Of a DNA stretch of 64,000 nucleotides, positions 52,396 through 59,970 are shown piece after piece. Under the pieces are notes generated by a model, which saw only the letters and a program-made list of their open reading frames with translations, was not told the DNA's origin and ran no database searches. Source of the stretch: Candidatus Aminicenantota bacterium (lineage in GTDB: Bacteria; Acidobacteriota; Aminicenantia; Aminicenantales; UBA4085); contig PLMN01000003.1 in the NCBI GenBank assembly GCA_003141555.1, forward strand, positions 62,001-126,000, read 5' to 3'. The translations under genes and the position numbers were made by a program. Numbering within the stretch: the first letter of the stretch is position 1; each line of letters starts with the position of its first letter.

Positions 52396-52938
52396 CTAAT
52401 CGATCGTCGGCATGCGCCTGATGCGCGGATTGCTAAAGACGTCGGCCTCGTCGATGTTTTTGGACGAGAACTCGCTCACGACCGCGCCCCCGTCGCCCGC
52501 CTGGAACCAGTGAAGGCGGCCGGGCGGCAGGGTGTATTGATCTCCGGGATTCAAGATGATCTCGTGCCGAGCCGTGAACAGCGTCTCGTCGCCGGGTGGG
52601 ATGATCGCCTTGGGATGGGTCGCCGGCGCGCCCTCCACATAAAGGTAGACGACTCCCCAGCGGCAGCGGAACGTCTCTTGTTTGCCGGGATTTCCGGCAT
52701 CGATCGGCGGGTGATAGTGCTCGGGGCAGATCTGGCGCGGGAAGATGACGAGCTCCTTGGCGCTGTAGCGGTCGTTCGTCTCGTAGATGACCAACTGGAG
52801 GCCATAGCGCTCCAAGTCGTTCAACCCTAAGTCCACGATCTCCATCTCGTCCTTCTCGCGCGCCGTGATTACGATACCCGCCCGGGCTAGGATAGCGGCG
52901 GCCCGCTCCCGAGCTCTCCTGACATCCTCGATCTTCAT
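52396..52938 (-). CDS. D-lyxose isomerase-like cupin protein
   Basis: 180 residues, a single cupin domain. The metal site is CPEHYHPPID with the later QETFRCRWG and LPPGRLHWFQAG; the ending FSSKNIDEADVFSNPRI is typical of the D-lyxose (D-mannose) isomerase family. It would interconvert lyxose and xylulose, or mannose and fructose, in the cytoplasm. The neighbouring α-mannosidase makes mannose a plausible substrate. It is convergent with the UroD-like pair. Confidence 0.82.
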   Translation of the reverse strand: MKIEDVRRARERAAAILARAGIVITAREKDEMEIVDLGLNDLERYGLQLVIYETNDRYSAKELVIFPRQICPEHYHPPIDAGNPGKQETFRCRWGVVYLYVEGAPATHPKAIIPPGDETLFTARHEIILNPGDQYTLPPGRLHWFQAGDGGAVVSEFSSKNIDEADVFSNPRIRRMPTID

Positions 52939-53021
52939 GTTCGCTCCCCGGCGATGGGCCCGCCCGCGCCCGGAACGGAAATTCCCCGACGGAGGCCGAG
53001 AATCCTCCGCTCAGGTCGTCC

Positions 53022-53050
53022 TTGACGGACGGGGCCTTTTTCGGTAGTAT
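53022..53050 (+). promoter_or_regulatory. Promoter of tRNA-Ala
   Basis: TTGACG (53022-53027), a 17-base spacer, then TAGTAT (53045-53050). Transcription would begin about 5 bases before the tRNA. Confidence 0.65.
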
Positions 53051-53062
53051 AGCAACCCCAGT

Positions 53063-53139
53063 GGGGCTGTAGCTCAGTTCGGGAGAGCGCTTGACTGGCA
53101 GTCAAGAGGTCGCCAGTTCGATCCTGGTCAGCTCCACCA
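53063..53139 (+). tRNA. tRNA-Ala (anticodon GGC), CCA encoded
   Basis: A complete cloverleaf: acceptor GGGGCTG with CAGCTCC, anticodon stem CTTGA/TCAAG with GGC at 53097-53099, T arm GCCAG-TTCGATC-CTGGT, discriminator A and CCA. The third pair is G·U, the identity mark of alanine tRNAs. It reads GCC (and GCU) codons. Confidence 0.97.
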
Positions 53140-53480
53140 ACAAAATCCTTTATAATCCTTTGTTTTTCTCAGGTCAAGATTTAAGCCGTTTTAAGCCGTA
53201 GTGGCCGTTTTTAAGCCCTCCGTGTCAAACCTGTGTCAAACGGCGGGCAAATGGATTGTTGAGGTCTGGCCGGAATCTCAGCGGTCCAGTGCTTTCATAC
53301 ATGCGAACATCCGTTGACACGGCCATCAGGCACTTAGGCGCGCCAGTGCCATGTCTCTGCTCTCGCGCAATATCCCTCGTTTTCCTGCAACTTCCTATCG
53401 GATTCGCATCAATCCGTCATCGGGAACTCACGTCTTGACCGCCGCCGGCGTTCGCGGTAGATTTAGAAATGGGGGGCGGA
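53140..53480. other. Region after tRNA-Ala with TTAAGCC repeats
   Basis: No gene is evident. TTAAGCC occurs at 53181, 53191 and 53211, and half of a 19-base direct repeat lies at 53302-53320. Runs like these after a tRNA are common at integration sites of tyrosine-recombinase elements. No integrase remains. Confidence 0.5.
53302..53320 (+). repeat. Direct repeat, left copy
   Basis: TGCGAACATCCGTTGACAC recurs with one change at 54137-54155, on both sides of the HExxH gene. Confidence 0.6.
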
Positions 53481-53996
53481 ATGATGAACCGTGATAAGAT
53501 TATGAAAGCCATGACCGGCCGCGGGCCCAGGCAGCGCGACCTATTTGCCCGAGCGAATTCAATTATTCAAGAATTATTGAAATCCGAGTTTCATAATATC
53601 AAGCGCCCGGTTGTCGCCTTTTGGCACCCCCTAGGAATAGACCCTCTTTTAGACAAGATTTGCGCGGACCCGGAAGCGGCCATTATTGCCTTTCCGCATG
53701 GGATGATTAGGGAAAGCTTGAACCTGGGCGAGTTAGATGTGGATATGATAATTTTCAATTCCCGACCTCGAGCCAAAAAGCTCTTATTTAAGCTATCGGA
53801 CAAATTACTTCGAGAGTTACTGCGCCATGAGCTATTACATATCGACCTTGGCGAGATTGAAATGTCGACAATCAGCGACGACGGGCATCATAGCCAGAGA
53901 TTCGTTGAGGCGGCTCTTGCTCGCAGGATAGAAGTTGACCCGGATGATGTAGCATGGAGACGAAGGGCATGTGCGTTCAATCCAGGCCTAGAATAG
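53481..53996 (+). CDS. Unknown protein with a HExxH metal-site motif
   Basis: 171 residues from ATG 53481; GGGGG at 53471-53475 serves as ribosome site, and an ATG at 53484 is equally possible. LLRHELLHIDLGEIEM (HELLH at 116-120) is a zinc-peptidase-type motif, and a later DDGHHSQRF could give the third ligand, as in SprT-like or minigluzincin-like proteins. The N-terminal part has no recognisable domain. There is no signal peptide. The gene is less GC-rich than its surroundings and stands alone between the tRNA and the tRNA fragment, so it may be cargo of a lost mobile element. Confidence 0.6.
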   Translation: MMNRDKIMKAMTGRGPRQRDLFARANSIIQELLKSEFHNIKRPVVAFWHPLGIDPLLDKICADPEAAIIAFPHGMIRESLNLGELDVDMIIFNSRPRAKKLLFKLSDKLLRELLRHELLHIDLGEIEMSTISDDGHHSQRFVEAALARRIEVDPDDVAWRRRACAFNPGLE

Positions 53997-54136
53997 CTCC
54001 CGAACGGCGGAATATCCCCGTCCGCCTGGCCCGGGATATCGAGCGGAATTAGGCTCTGAAAGAGATGGTCCTCGGGTCCCTGGAGTTAGTAATAGCTCAA
54101 GCGGCTAACTGAAGAGGCTTACGATGGCCCCGAAGT

Positions 54137-54155
54137 TGCGAACATCAGTTGACAC
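54137..54155 (+). repeat. Direct repeat, right copy
   Basis: TGCGAACATCAGTTGACAC, 18 of 19 bases identical to 53302-53320, about 50 bases before the tRNA-Thr fragment. Confidence 0.6.
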
Positions 54156-54204
54156 GACCTGGGGCCCGAGTGACCACTGCCGTATTTTGATCGAATTATC
54201 TTGA

Positions 54205-54254
54205 CGGACTGATTCGTAATCAGTAGGTCGGAGGTTCGATTCCTCTCGCTGGCT
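54205..54254 (+). pseudogene. 3' fragment of tRNA-Thr (anticodon CGT)
   Basis: The anticodon arm (ACTGA-TTCGTAA-TCAGT), variable loop, T arm and acceptor 3' strand (CGCTGGC) are intact, but the acceptor 5' strand and D arm are absent, and CTC stands where CCA would be. Such 3' halves are left at the far end of elements that integrate into a tRNA gene. TTAAGCC follows at 54272 and 54331, as it does after tRNA-Ala. Confidence 0.75.
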
Positions 54255-54423
54255 CTCGATTTTCTCCCCTGTTAAGCCTGATAAATAGGACATTTGTGCC
54301 CATAATACCCAAATCGGCTTTTATGCCCCTTTAAGCCGATTTATGTCCGGTTTAGGAGTAAACACGTCACAAAAGTCGACATACTTTCGGAGCAAGAATA
54401 TTTGTGCAAGTCTACGTTTTCGG

Positions 54424-54511
54424 GACCTCATCCCTGAAAAATGGTCCGAATTTAATAAGAGCTTTCTAGCAAAATAAAGGCTTTCCCAACGGACCAGGAT
54501 CCGGGGCATAA
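54424..54511 (-). repeat. Diverged inverted repeat, left copy
   Basis: Read on the - strand, this matches 61859-61946: blocks such as CCCCGGATC, TTGGGAA, GCTAGAAA and CGGACCATTT, TCAGGGATGAGGTC line up, about three quarters identical by eye. The two copies enclose the secreted-protein block. No protein is encoded. Confidence 0.65.
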
Positions 54512-54553
54512 ATCACGCTCAAGTCGAAGTTTCCAGTTAGACACGGCGCGGCT

Positions 54554-55162
54554 TCACATCGTGCAACTGACGCTGACGTTTTGGCACTGCACAATGCTGG
54601 GATTGCCGGTCGGACAGCCGTATCCGTCATGGTCGGAATACTTGAAATCCACCGAATGGCTTCCGACGGTCAGCGCATAGTCGATTGAGGCGTTGGCTTT
54701 CAAGCGTCCCCGATCGACACCGTCGATGATGATGTTGTAATCATTGCTGTGCGAGGACAGGTTGGAGACGTGTAGAACCCCGGTGTGGAGCCTTTCGCAA
54801 TCCGGGAGGATGACCGACACGGCGGCCGTGCTCGAAAGCGTCTGCGTTCCGCTGGCGGCTGTCAGCGTGTATACGGTATCGATGACGGGACTGACTTGCG
54901 TCGTTCCCGAAGCGGAGACCGCGCCGATGCCCTGGTCGATCGAGATCGACGTGGAATTGGAAGCGTCCCAGGACAGGGTCGACGATTGGCCTTTGTTGAT
55001 CGAGGTCGGAGACGCAGAAAACGAGTTGATGGTCAATGGCTTGGAAGCAGGCGTCGAGGGCGTCGTCGGGGTGCTATTTTTACAATGTTGAAAGGTCAGC
55101 AAGACCAGGGCCAACCATATTAGCGTGGACCCTTTTAAGGATGCGGATTTTAAAGATCTCAT
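54554..55162 (-). CDS. Secreted or lipid-anchored protein with an Ig-like domain
   Basis: 202 residues from ATG 55162, chosen for the GAAAGGGAAAG just before it. A basic start (MRSLKSASLKG) and a hydrophobic run end at LLTFQHCKNS, a poor but possible lipobox. A Ser/Thr/Pro linker (TPTTPSTPASKP) leads into an Ig-like β-domain (FSASPTSINKGQSSTLSWDAS, YTLTAASG), and a second β-region with three Cys follows (YGCPTGNPSIVQCQNVSVSC). The role is unknown; such domains often bind surface partners. It is transcribed away from the arylsulfotransferase. Confidence 0.65.
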   Translation of the reverse strand: MRSLKSASLKGSTLIWLALVLLTFQHCKNSTPTTPSTPASKPLTINSFSASPTSINKGQSSTLSWDASNSTSISIDQGIGAVSASGTTQVSPVIDTVYTLTAASGTQTLSSTAAVSVILPDCERLHTGVLHVSNLSSHSNDYNIIIDGVDRGRLKANASIDYALTVGSHSVDFKYSDHDGYGCPTGNPSIVQCQNVSVSCTM

Positions 55163-55469
55163 CTTTCCCTTCTTCCTGGCTAAGGAGCCTAATGCCGGAG
55201 CAAATTTATCTGGAATTATAACAAAAAAAGCAATCCTAATCTGTTTCCTCAATCGTCGTCAGTTAGTAGGCATTTTTTGATCTAAGTTCTCACAATATCT
55301 GGGCCATTTTGGGGGGATGATGTCTCCCATTCAACCGCTAATAAAAAATGGGAGAAATGTAGTATTGACCTTCTCTTAATATCCAGCTAGCCTATCTATA
55401 TATGAAAAATGATGATGTTTTCAACCCAAAGGAGCTACTGGCTTATCTTAAGACAGAGAGAAGACAAAA

Positions 55470-57074
55470 ATGAATATTCATCGTCCAGCTTCCACGTTCC
55501 GAAAAACAGCTGTCCTGGCCCTCGGGGTATTCCTGATAGGCTGCGCCGCCCAAGCTCTGCCGGCCAACCCGCTGGAGCTCTTGGCGACGCCGGTCACCGT
55601 CACCCTGAACCCGAGCGGGATCTCCCCGCTCACGGCGATGATCGATTTCACGACCACGCAGGATAGTCTAGTTAAGGTCGTGATCCAGGGTGCCGTCCCC
55701 GTGACTCATGCCGATACCGTCTTCGGCAAGACCCATTCTATCCCTATCCTTGGCCTCTACCCCGGCCGGATGAATTCCGTCGTCGTAACCATTTCCGCTC
55801 CCCGTCATCCCGTTGAAACCCAGACCCTTCAGATCCAGACCTATCCTCTGCCCGCGTTTTTCCCGAGCATCGCCGTAACGGCGATGAACTCCGCACTCAT
55901 GGAACCGGGGTTGAGCCTGAGTACTCTTCTCCTGGCCAACGGTTCTACGCTCTGGACGTACCCGATCATGTTTGACGCCAACGGCGCGATCCGCTGGTAT
56001 CTTGATCTCTCCTCCTACGCAGGCCCCTGCTTGCCTTTCCGCCGGATCAAGGACGGGAATTTCGTCTTCGGCTTCGAACATTCCGTTTTTGAATACGACA
56101 TCATGGGAAAGCTGGTCAACAAGATAACGGTTCCCAGTTTCACATTTCACGACGAGATCATCGAGCTGCCCAACGGTAATTTCGTGGCCGCCGTGAACAA
56201 GCCGGGGACGATCGTCGGCAACGACGTCGGCCTTGTCCCGAGCCGCGGGGACGTCATGATCGAAGTGGATCCGAAGTCCGGGGCTGTCCTGACGGAATGG
56301 GACATCTTCGATATTATGGATGTCGATCGGCTCCAGGGTCTCGGCATCGGCCTGGACGGCGACTGGTTCCATATGAACGGAATCGTCTATCGCCCGAGCG
56401 ACGATAGCTTCATCGTCTCGGGAAAGTATCAGGCCGTCTGCCGTATTACCCGGGACAACCAACTGAAATGGATTCTCGCCGCCAACCGGGGCTGGGAGGG
56501 CGCCGGCTGGCCTGAAACCGGGATCAACACCCCGGATTATCTCTTATGGGCTTACTCTCTCGCCGGCCAAGGCTATCCCCTGGCCATTCAGACCGGGTAT
56601 CAGGCAGATCCCGGCTTCGATTGGCCGTGGCAGCAGAGCTCACCCGTACTTTTAGCGAACGGAAACCTTTTTCTCTTCGACAACGGAAATATGCGATTCT
56701 TCCTGGACCGTCCTCCCTATTATTCCCGCGGCGTCGAATACAAGATCGGCGACGCCGGCCTGAGTGTCCAGCAAGTCTGGCAATACGGCCTAGAGCGTGG
56801 CACGGATCTCTATTCTCCCCTCTTCGGCAACGTCGACGAGCTGCCCGCAACGCACAATCGCCTCATCGCCACCGGGATGGATCAGGGCGCAAGCGGCTCG
56901 TACGCGAAAGTCGTGGAAGTGACGTACCCCGACAAGACTGTTGTTTTTGAAGCCGCTCTTCAATTCAAGAACGCGCCGTTCCCGGCGGCGACATATGGCC
57001 AATACGATCTTGTCCATCGAACCGTGCGGACCGCGTTGTATCTTGTTGAGCCGATCTTTCGCAAAGGCAATTGA
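55470..57074 (+). CDS. Arylsulfotransferase (AssT-type), secreted or lipoprotein
   Basis: 534 residues. A signal region ends in LIGCAAQ, a fair lipobox. A small β-domain (about 45-130) precedes a six-bladed propeller typical of bacterial arylsulfate sulfotransferases: SFTFHDEIIELPNGNF, GDWFHMNGIVY and ISPxx-like VSGKYQAVCRIT hold the His and Arg positions used in that family. It would move sulfate between phenolic molecules outside the cytoplasm. A possible TTGACC -35 at about 55366 lies upstream. It is followed after 49 bases by the propeller protein, probably as an operon. Confidence 0.83.
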   Translation: MNIHRPASTFRKTAVLALGVFLIGCAAQALPANPLELLATPVTVTLNPSGISPLTAMIDFTTTQDSLVKVVIQGAVPVTHADTVFGKTHSIPILGLYPGRMNSVVVTISAPRHPVETQTLQIQTYPLPAFFPSIAVTAMNSALMEPGLSLSTLLLANGSTLWTYPIMFDANGAIRWYLDLSSYAGPCLPFRRIKDGNFVFGFEHSVFEYDIMGKLVNKITVPSFTFHDEIIELPNGNFVAAVNKPGTIVGNDVGLVPSRGDVMIEVDPKSGAVLTEWDIFDIMDVDRLQGLGIGLDGDWFHMNGIVYRPSDDSFIVSGKYQAVCRITRDNQLKWILAANRGWEGAGWPETGINTPDYLLWAYSLAGQGYPLAIQTGYQADPGFDWPWQQSSPVLLANGNLFLFDNGNMRFFLDRPPYYSRGVEYKIGDAGLSVQQVWQYGLERGTDLYSPLFGNVDELPATHNRLIATGMDQGASGSYAKVVEVTYPDKTVVFEAALQFKNAPFPAATYGQYDLVHRTVRTALYLVEPIFRKGN

Positions 57075-57123
57075 TTAGTCGCTCCCGGCTGGGTGAAACC
57101 CAATTGGCATTGAAAGGTATTCT

Positions 57124-58728
57124 ATGAAGAAAATCCAGGTCTCCTTTGTTGTAATCATCATGACGATCGTTTTAATCGGCGCAGGAACGCATGATTCTCG
57201 AACGGAAGCATCGAAAAAACCCTATACCGCCGTTTTACCCACGACCAATGAAGGAATGTCCCCGCCCGCTCTGGTTAATCCGGCCGCTCTGCCCGCGGCC
57301 TGGTCGGCTCCGGAGAACGCCTCGAACACCCCGAACTTCAGCCAGACCCCCGTTGCAACCCTCGACGGGAAGGGCAACGTCTATATCTGCTGGGACGAGT
57401 GGTTCGGCCAGCTCGGCGACCGCCGGGACATCATGTTCAACACGAACAAGTCCGGAGCCTGGAACGCGCAGCGGACGAATACGCTCCAATATCCCTTCAT
57501 GGACGAGGTGGGATTCCCCGAGGTCGCCGCGACCCAGAGCGGTACTGACGCCGTATATGTCTGGTTCGACCGCGACGTGGCCCGGGCGCGGATGGTCGTC
57601 GACGCGGACGAGCGGACCGGCGGGACGTGGACCGGGCTCCAATGGATCTCGAGCCAGGTGGGCGATTCCTCCCGGCGGGTGACCATCGCCGCCTCGACGG
57701 TCGACGACACCCTCGGCTTCGTCTGGGAGCAGGACGTCCCTTCCGGCGTCAACCTCATCTATCAATACCGGGACGGTACTACCGGCCGGATGAGCGCCCC
57801 CGCCCTCATCTCCGGCGGCCAAGCCGGCAGCCAGTATCTGCCGAATATGTGCATCGACGCCGGCGGCAAGGCGCACGTCGTCTATTATTCCGGCGCGGCC
57901 GATACCGTGGTCTGGTACACGGAGAACGCCAACCCCAAGAACCTGGGTGGATGGACGACGCCGATCGCCCTGTCGGGAGTGACGGGCGTCGCCCGGGTGT
58001 TCCCCAAAGTGGCGGCCGCCGCCGACGGCGACGCTTACGTCGTCTGGACGGAATACCACGGCGGCGGGAACGAGGAGGTTTTCCTCCGCTACCAGGTGAA
58101 CGGCGTCTGGCAAACGGCCGCCGCGATCTCCCAGACACCCACGTTCTCCGAGTTCCCCTCGGTCGCCGTCCATCCCCTGACCAAGGACGTCTTCCTCTCC
58201 TGGTCGGAGAGCGCGGACGGCATCACGGCCAACATCATGGTCAAGACGTTCGAGACCGACAAGACAACCGGCACGCGCGCCTGGTCGGCTAACTACCAGG
58301 TCGATGCCGCCAACGCGTCCGAGCTGTCCTGCATCCGCGTCTCGGCGCAGGGCGACGTCCACCTCGTCTACGCTGAGGGCGGGGAGATCTGGCACGTCCA
58401 GAGGATCGCCCCGAGGCTGGCCGCCGTGGCGGCGCCCGCGGTCACGTCGCAGCTCGACCGGATCGTCTTCGCCGCCCGGAAATTCAACACGATCGCCTTC
58501 GCCAAGAATCCGGCCAACGATGACGCCACGCTCCAGGAATATCGCCTCTACGGGAAGAAGCTCGAGGACCCAGACACGAGCTATGCCGTTCTGGCGACAT
58601 TCACCCCGGCGGACACGCTCCAATACGTCCACAAGAATCTGGCCGTCGGCCAGAAATACGCGTACCTAGTCGGAGTCGTGAACAAGGCCGGGCTGGAGCT
58701 CAGGTCCGGCGCCACGGTTTCGAACTGA
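57124..58728 (+). CDS. Secreted BNR-type β-propeller protein with C-terminal Fn3-like domain, copy 1
   Basis: 534 residues with a signal peptide (VSFVVIIMTIVLIGAGTHDS). Repeated blades of the type 'ATLDGKGNVYICWDEW', 'AAAADGDAYVVWTEYHGGGNEEVFLR' and 'VAVHPLTKDVFLSWSES' suggest a six-bladed sialidase-like propeller. The last 90 residues (LDRIVFAARKFNTIAFAKN to the end) form a fibronectin-type-3-like domain. No sialidase active-site set could be seen, so binding is as likely as catalysis. It is paralogous to the - strand gene at 59971, with which it converges. Confidence 0.75.
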   Translation: MKKIQVSFVVIIMTIVLIGAGTHDSRTEASKKPYTAVLPTTNEGMSPPALVNPAALPAAWSAPENASNTPNFSQTPVATLDGKGNVYICWDEWFGQLGDRRDIMFNTNKSGAWNAQRTNTLQYPFMDEVGFPEVAATQSGTDAVYVWFDRDVARARMVVDADERTGGTWTGLQWISSQVGDSSRRVTIAASTVDDTLGFVWEQDVPSGVNLIYQYRDGTTGRMSAPALISGGQAGSQYLPNMCIDAGGKAHVVYYSGAADTVVWYTENANPKNLGGWTTPIALSGVTGVARVFPKVAAAADGDAYVVWTEYHGGGNEEVFLRYQVNGVWQTAAAISQTPTFSEFPSVAVHPLTKDVFLSWSESADGITANIMVKTFETDKTTGTRAWSANYQVDAANASELSCIRVSAQGDVHLVYAEGGEIWHVQRIAPRLAAVAAPAVTSQLDRIVFAARKFNTIAFAKNPANDDATLQEYRLYGKKLEDPDTSYAVLATFTPADTLQYVHKNLAVGQKYAYLVGVVNKAGLELRSGATVSN

Positions 58729-58819
58729 GTTGAGGGTACCTCACCCAAAAAATAGTCCAGCTAAAGATTAAGTTTTTGGCCATTAGGTTTTCAGCGCTTT
58801 TTCTCAGGGGTCTTCGATG

Positions 58820-58841
58820 GGAGCGCGTCTTCTATCGCTCC
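58820..58841. other. Hairpin between the convergent genes
   Basis: GGAGCG and CGCTCC pair over a 10-base loop. No U-run follows on either strand, so a terminator role is uncertain. Confidence 0.3.
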
Positions 58842-58863
58842 TGGCTAGGACAGGCCGGGATCG

Positions 58864-59541
58864 TCAGAACGACAGGACGCCCTGCTTGAAGAGATTGAAG
58901 CCCAGGCTCAGGCCGATGCCGTACTCGTTGCCGCCGAGCTGGACGCTGACGCTGTTCGCGGTCGCGGTCACCTTGGTGAACTTGTAGTAGAGCTTCACCC
59001 GGAGCATCGAGTCGAGCACGGGCGGGATCAGGTAAACCCCCGCTATGAAGTGGGAGCCGTTGGCTTTGCCCGTCGTGTCCGCGATCGTGCTCGTCTCCGA
59101 GTAGGTGTACCAGTCGATCCCGCCGCCGACGAAGATTTGGAAGTACTTCCATTCGTAGTTCGGCCGGCCGGACAGGGAGATCATGGGGTTGATCTTGAAC
59201 GTGGTCGCTTCCTGGGAGAGGGTCGAGGCGCCCGTCTTGGAATAAAACCGCAGCCCGCCCTCGACGTCGAGCGAGAATCCGCCGACCTGGACCAGCGTCC
59301 GGGAGAGGCTGAACCCGAGGATCATCGGGGCATCCGTGCCGTAGATCAGGGTGTAATTGGCGTCGGGGATCAGGTAGCTGCTCGTGTCGATCCCGATCAT
59401 CGTGTTGGCGAAGCCCTCGCGGCCTTCGCCCGTCTCGGCCTCGGTGATCGTCTCGACCGGCTTTTGCGGCTGCGGCGCCGGCTGCACCCGGACGGGCTGT
59501 TCCCGGACCGGGGGCGCGGCGACGGCCGGTCTTTCGGCCGG
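58864..59541 (-). pseudogene. β-barrel part of an AMIN/outer-membrane protein, cut off by an in-frame TAG
   Basis: Read directly after the TAG at 59544-59542 in the same frame: a Pro-rich linker (PAERPAVAAPPVREQPVRVQ) and then a region of short amphipathic strands ending ...LGFNLFKQGVLSF, with the terminal Phe of outer membrane barrels. GTG at 59487 could start a separate protein of 207 residues, but it has no signal peptide, so a barrel made this way could not be exported. It is therefore best read as the second half of the gene at 59542-59940. Confidence 0.6.
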
Positions 59542-59940
59542 CTAGGCTTCCGTCGAGATGTGGATGAGGAGCCCCGTGTCGGTCTTGGCGATCTCGTAGC
59601 CGGGCAGGGCCCCGCTGAAATCGAGGACCACGCGGGCGATCATCGACGAGTATTGGCCCGTCCGCACGCTGGTCACACCCGCCTGGTTGATCTCGAGGAA
59701 GGGCTGGGCGTCGATCCGGGAGAGGGGCGAAAGGTCGATCGCCAGCCGGGTCGGGCTGGAGAGGGCTAGGGCCTGGTACAGGAATTCGCCGTCGATGGCG
59801 ATCGCGACGTCCGCGCCCTTGTCCGTCCTGTGGAACGAGACGGCTTTGAGCGAGTTGACGCCCTGGGCGGCGGCGGGGACCGCCGTCAGGAATGCGAACA
59901 TAGCGACGACGGCGGCGAGCGCCACGATCTTTGTTTTCAT
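59542..59940 (-). CDS. Secreted AMIN-domain protein (first half of a split AMIN/β-barrel gene)
   Basis: 132 residues. A signal peptide (ALAAVVAMFAFLTAVPAAAQ) and one AMIN domain (ALSSPTRLAIDLSPLSRID, MIARVVLDFSG). AMIN domains target envelope proteins to peptidoglycan or secretion machinery. The frame stays open beyond its TAG into a linker and β-barrel, so the domain has probably lost its barrel by a point mutation or sequencing error, or is read through. It begins 30 bases after the propeller gene on the - strand. Confidence 0.75.
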   Translation of the reverse strand: MKTKIVALAAVVAMFAFLTAVPAAAQGVNSLKAVSFHRTDKGADVAIAIDGEFLYQALALSSPTRLAIDLSPLSRIDAQPFLEINQAGVTSVRTGQYSSMIARVVLDFSGALPGYEIAKTDTGLLIHISTEA

Positions 59941-59970
59941 AATAAAGTGATATCCATCTTGAGACTTCGG

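Noticed and set aside
54205-54254. A functional tRNA-Thr(CGT).
   Set aside because: The acceptor 5' strand and the D arm are missing, and CCA is replaced.
58864-59940. Genetic-code recoding of TAG (pyrrolysine-like).
   Set aside because: TAG ends several ordinary genes in the window, so a genome-wide recoding is not supported.
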